From NCBI GenBank assembly GCA_028274465.1, contig CM051456.1, positions 118,684,880 through 118,748,879 on the forward strand: 64,000 nucleotides of DNA, in the 5' to 3' direction. Under the pieces are notes generated by a model. That model did not search any database. It was not told where the DNA came from and worked only from the letters and a program-made list of their open reading frames with translations. Origin of the DNA: Plantago ovata (taxonomy: Eukaryota > Streptophyta > Magnoliopsida > Lamiales > Plantaginaceae). Positions 60,116 to 64,000 of the stretch are shown piece by piece (positions within the stretch are counted from its first letter, which is position 1; the number at the start of each line of letters is the position of its first letter). The position numbers and the translations under genes were made by a program.

Positions 60116-61499
60116 CTCAGACGAAGATAAAATACCCTAATCGATAAATCTATCGGTAATGCGTCCATAGATTACAAACCATAAAGGGGATTATTATCAC
60201 TAATGTAAACTTATTCTAAATTAAAGTTGGTTGTTGTTGAAGAAAAGGTGTGTACTCAGAACTATGGTAATGATGTTTTGTGGATTATGGCATTGTACGT
60301 GAAGGTACAATTGTTATTTTTGGAATATTAAATAGTACTACCCTCAGTAATCAGTATTTACTCCTACTAGTATAAAATATTGATTGATGACTCATATAGT
60401 GGGTTTAAAGTTTAAACATTAAATTTCAATTTCTTGTGGGTCAGGTAAGACAGGTCGTCAGAATATTGATGAAGTTCGATTCGATTCGGCAGCGCATATC
60501 TCATCTCATGGATTGTTTGACTGGCAGGGCAGGATATCTATCACCAATAATAATAATAATAAGCAAAATTAATCTGCACCCTTATTTGAATTTCTTCTTC
60601 CCACCAATCTAAGATAATGAAATACTCCTACATAAATAAATGCTCCAATTAACTCGAACCTCTTATATTTGAGTTGTCAATTTTAATTGAACCGTACACT
60701 AAAGTTAATTTAGTTGTAGAAAATAAGATTTCAAACAATGTCATGACAATTTGCTGTTTGTACAGTTGCACATATTAATTCTTAATTTAAAGTATTGAAT
60801 TCATCTTCAAAGGTTGCACTCAGTCTTATTGTAATATTGTACAACGAAAATGAAGAATAAAGAATACAACTTTTTGTTGGTCAAAATTGCATGCTTCATT
60901 AGTTCAAAAGGACATTCTTTTATAATTCTTGATGATGATGTAAAGTTTTCAACTGGTTGATATTTAGCTTGTGCAAGCTTAATGCATCATGTATTCATGT
61001 GTCATGCCCTTTTAATTAACAAGTCTAATTCACTACAGTCAAGAAAATAACGCAGCTTAAACAGTAAATAAGTACCCAATTCAATTGTCAATAGTAGCAA
61101 TCAACTAATCCCCGCATGACATCTACTATCAAGTACAGTATCAAGGTTCATTTGAAATTATTAATTTTTTTTAAGTTTTCGTTTGAACTCAAGTTCATTA
61201 TAACTGTAACTAAAAAATGATTAAAAAATTATTCGATGAAACTATAATATATAGACTCTCTCTTTTTTTCTTTTTGAAATGGCAATTTTGTTTATTAAAA
61301 TTATTTTTCGTTACTGCTTATAATTAATTTGAGGTCAAATCGAATATTTAAAAAATCATCGATTCCAAATGAAAACTTTTACTTGTGAACCTAACGAGTA
61401 AAATTTGTACTTTTGAAATACTTTTCTCACTGGTCATGCAAATTTTAATCATCTTCACAAGTCTTAATTTCAAATGGAATTAAAATTTTCATTAAGAGT
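60116..61499. other. Gene-free spacer
   Basis: AT-rich; no gene, RNA or complete element recognised. Confidence 0.45.
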
Positions 61500-61619
61500 T
61501 TTTTTTTTTTTTTTAAACGACAAATATTACAACAACTACTACAAACTTGTTATACAATATACTATACCACCTCTCCTTTCACCAACTCAGTCCCCTTGCA
61601 CTGGACCACCTTATAACTC
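61500..61619 (-). mobile_element. tRNA-derived SINE, copy 5 (short)
   Basis: T run then AAACGACAAATATTACAACA, ending at ACCACCTTATAACTCT, the reversed 5' end of the family. The B-box part is missing. An imperfect duplication (AAATTTTCATTAAGAGT / AAATTTCCACTTATAGT) may flank it. Confidence 0.65.
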
Positions 61620-62790
61620 TCAAATTTCCACTTATAGTAAATCAAAGTTGGGGCTTTCTATTCTCAGGTCAGCTCCTAAAGTCAGGTCTTCATTCAATAG
61701 TTGCCATGTGACGCTTAATTTAATCTCATCCATTCATTTTGGTTCAAAGTCATTTTTGGTACGATGGACTATAATTAATTTTCTTTAACATTAAAAATCA
61801 CCACAAAAATACAAATTAACTATAATGCCCTTAATTTCAATTTATATGATTACATATACACATAAACCTTATTAATTAATTTTAATCACAAACCAAAGTT
61901 AATTGATCAGAATTAATTTATCCATTTTAATGATACATAAACTATCGTACACTTCTAAATAATATACTTCGTAGCTAAAAAAATAAGCTTGTCCTCTACG
62001 AATGTTGATAGCTAGTGCAATTAGATTATGGAAAACGAATATCCATTGAATTGTTGTTGAAATTAATTTGATATATATTGATTAATTTTAATTTTAGTTA
62101 AAGTAAATTTTTATTTTTAATTTAATACTTATAAAATAGTAAGATTTAAATTATTTAAATGAATTTTTTGAAAGTAGGGGTATAACTGCACATTTATATA
62201 TTTTTATCAAAATTTAATAATTAGAATGAAATATATAATAAAGACCTACGTTTAGGTCGGTACGAAGCCGACCTGAGAATAGAAATCTCCATCAAAGTTT
62301 ATGTTCTTTTCTCTTTTTAAGTTTCTTATTATTTTTTTTTATCATAAAGACATAAACAAACAACTAGTAGTAGCATTGGCATGCTGCTACCTGCGTGATA
62401 TACTTACCTCTCAACTTAAACTCGATAAAATATCATTTATCGTGGTCAATTGACAAATTATTTTATCTTTCAGTCTCACCTCGAAATTTGTATAAATTGG
62501 TAACATAGTGCAGGTGAATTTTTCCTCTTGAAAATTGAAATTGAAAGAAATGTAATTAATTAATTGCCACTTACCGATAGATGAGCATAGGGAGGAAAGT
62601 TAGGTAGGAACTATTACAAGCCACCCCGCATTAAAAATGATGGACTTTGGCGTTTGATAGGCATTTTGTGATCCTACTCTAGTTAAATCATCACTTGCTC
62701 ATTTATTAGTATAGGGTGGAGGAATGTGGTCTTTAGAGTAAGCGTGATGGTGGGGTGTTTCGGTGTCGGTGGGTGATCTTCGTGGGTATG
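61620..62790. other. Gene-free spacer
   Basis: AT-rich; nothing recognised beyond short AT-driven frames. Confidence 0.45.
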
Positions 62791-62792
62791 AC

Positions 62793-62999
62793 AAGGAATA
62801 GACTATAGTTCTACCGCGATAAGGAAACCGTCGTGGGTTGAAATATAGAAAAATTATTTTAAACTAATTGTCTTACCCTCGATTTTTTACCTTGAATGGA
62901 GGATTTCGAACATAGAGTGAGGAATAGACTATACTTTACATCGCGATAAGGAAACCGTCATATGGATGGAATATAGGGAAATTATATTAAACTACTTGC
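62793..62999 (+). repeat. Imperfect tandem duplication, period about 126-128 bp
   Basis: GGAATAGACTATAGTTCTAC at about 62795 and GGAATAGACTATACTTTACA at about 62921 start two related blocks of about 75 bp. Both contain CGCGATAAGGAAACCGTC (with one change) and end TTAAACTAATTG / TTAAACTACTTG. Confidence 0.75.
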
Positions 63000-63002
63000 T
63001 CT

Positions 63003-63398
63003 ATGGTCGATCTTCACGTTTGTTGCTTGTTTGGACGACTTCTTTTCGGCCTAGCGTTCCTTGGTTCGGAATGGTGGACTGTTCTCATATGGGTCTTGGT
63101 GCATTTGTTAACTCTTGGCCACCTTGGAGCTTGGTCAATGTTTACCCCTCTATTCCTGGGCTGGAAGCTAAAATGTTGCTATTACCTTGCTTGTTCACCT
63201 TTGAGCTTAGTCCATGTTTATCCCTCCCTCCCTGGCGCTTGGATTGCTTTTACGTTGTTGTCTCTTTTTAGAGATGTTGGTTTTTTTTTTTTTGTTGTGT
63301 CCAGTTTAACTTTGTAAGACTTTGTATTTGTTTCGAGCATGACTTATGCTCTTTCGCTCTTTAATATATGAATTTTACAAAGTTAAATAAAAAAAAAT
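63003..63398 (+). mobile_element. Probable LINE 3' end
   Basis: A Trp/Leu-rich, G/T-rich stretch followed by TTTAACTTTGTAAGACTTTG, TTATGCTCTTTCGCTCTTTA and TATATGAATTTTACAAAGTT, then an A tail (63389-63397). This is the usual look of plant LINE 3' untranslated ends. No reverse transcriptase motif remains. Confidence 0.5.
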
Positions 63399-63427
63399 GA
63401 ATGAGTAAAGTAAAATTATACGAGTAG

Positions 63428-63603
63428 TTTTTTTTTTAAATGCCAAATGCTACCAGCTACCCTACTTCTATTCCTACACCAATTATATACCATCTTATAA
63501 CTCAAAATACATACATACCACCTTAATCCTCTGTCGGGGTTCGAACCACCAACCTCTCATATTCTACTCCAACACCCCTACCAAGCTACCACCTAGTCAC
63601 CCG
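63428..63603 (-). mobile_element. tRNA-derived SINE, copy 6
   Basis: T run then AAATGCCAAATGCTACCAGC. It has the minus-strand B-box GGTTCGAACCCC (about 63537-63548) and a diverged 5' end with TAGGTGGTAGCTTGGTAGG (A-box region). Confidence 0.7.
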
Positions 63604-64000
63604 TTAACACCTACCACCTTAATCCTCCGCCCGAATAGTATATTATTAGTAAATTTAAACTACTAGATTAATTTAATAAATTTTAGTTTAAAAAATTGAC
63701 CGACGTAGTGGGGATAACTACTCTTTGAGTTTAACAACTAACTCTAAAGATTCATTTAGTAGTGGTGGAAGGACATAATGGTGAGCGGAGTCATAACATA
63801 CAGTAACTCATAAGGCAATTAGATGGTAAAGATTGGAGTTGGATGTATCGTGTAGTATGTGTGTGTGTGGGGAAGTTGAGTCCAAAGTTCTGACAGTCCA
63901 AAGATTCGTGTAGTAGATTTCAAGTTGTTTTCTCTAATTAGAGTTCAAACTTTATCCGAACGGAGTTATTATGATTAGTCATTTATAGTTGTTATGGTCT
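63604..64000. other. Window end, no gene seen
   Basis: AT-rich sequence with a short GT microsatellite near 63860; nothing further recognised. Confidence 0.45.

Overview
This window is nuclear DNA of a flowering plant. Its genes carry GT-AG introns and encode plant-specific proteins: 9-type lipoxygenase, photosystem I subunit PsaD with a chloroplast transit peptide, thermospermine synthase ACL5, a lid-less HSP70 of the HSP70-8 type, a plant SEC14-like protein and an MRS2-type magnesium transporter relic. Intergenic DNA is AT-rich and full of plant SINEs, MITEs, hAT elements and LINE fragments. Protein style suggests a eudicot; I cannot name the species from sequence alone.

Layout. 1-10823: two complete nine-exon lipoxygenase genes in direct tandem (167-4982 and 6002-10823), each with its own TATA promoter and each carrying a tRNA-Ser(AGA) gene antisense in intron 6. 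12656-13294: intronless psaD. 13834-16088 (minus): nine-exon ACL5. 17761-25705: a transposon-dense block: a SINE, a foldback-like TIR element with a small hAT element nested in it, then a hAT element with a decayed transposase that is linked by its target-site duplication to exon 1 of an MRS2 magnesium transporter, now a pseudogene. The hAT left end is present twice as a nearly identical 0.8 kb inverted repeat. 26126-28835: HSP70-8-like gene with an intron after a very short first coding exon. 33692-36192 (minus): seven-exon SEC14/CRAL-TRIO gene. From about 36.9 kb to the end I find no intact protein gene. That stretch holds 5'-truncated LINEs (one plus, one minus, one 3' end), copies of a tRNA-derived SINE family, Stowaway-like and PIF/Harbinger-like MITEs, and elements with unusual GC-rich palindromic GGAGCT cores in AT-rich arms.

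How the genes relate. The two lipoxygenases are recent paralogues predicted to start the 9-oxylipin pathway. The remaining genes (photosynthesis, polyamine/xylem development, chaperone, lipid transfer) are unrelated neighbours; nothing suggests a biosynthetic cluster. The most unusual points are the intronic antisense tRNA-Ser pair that duplicated with its hosts, an N-terminal lipidation-like motif on both lipoxygenases, the hAT/MRS2 rearrangement that can be reconstructed from the target-site duplication, and two tandem PIF-like MITEs sharing one TTA.
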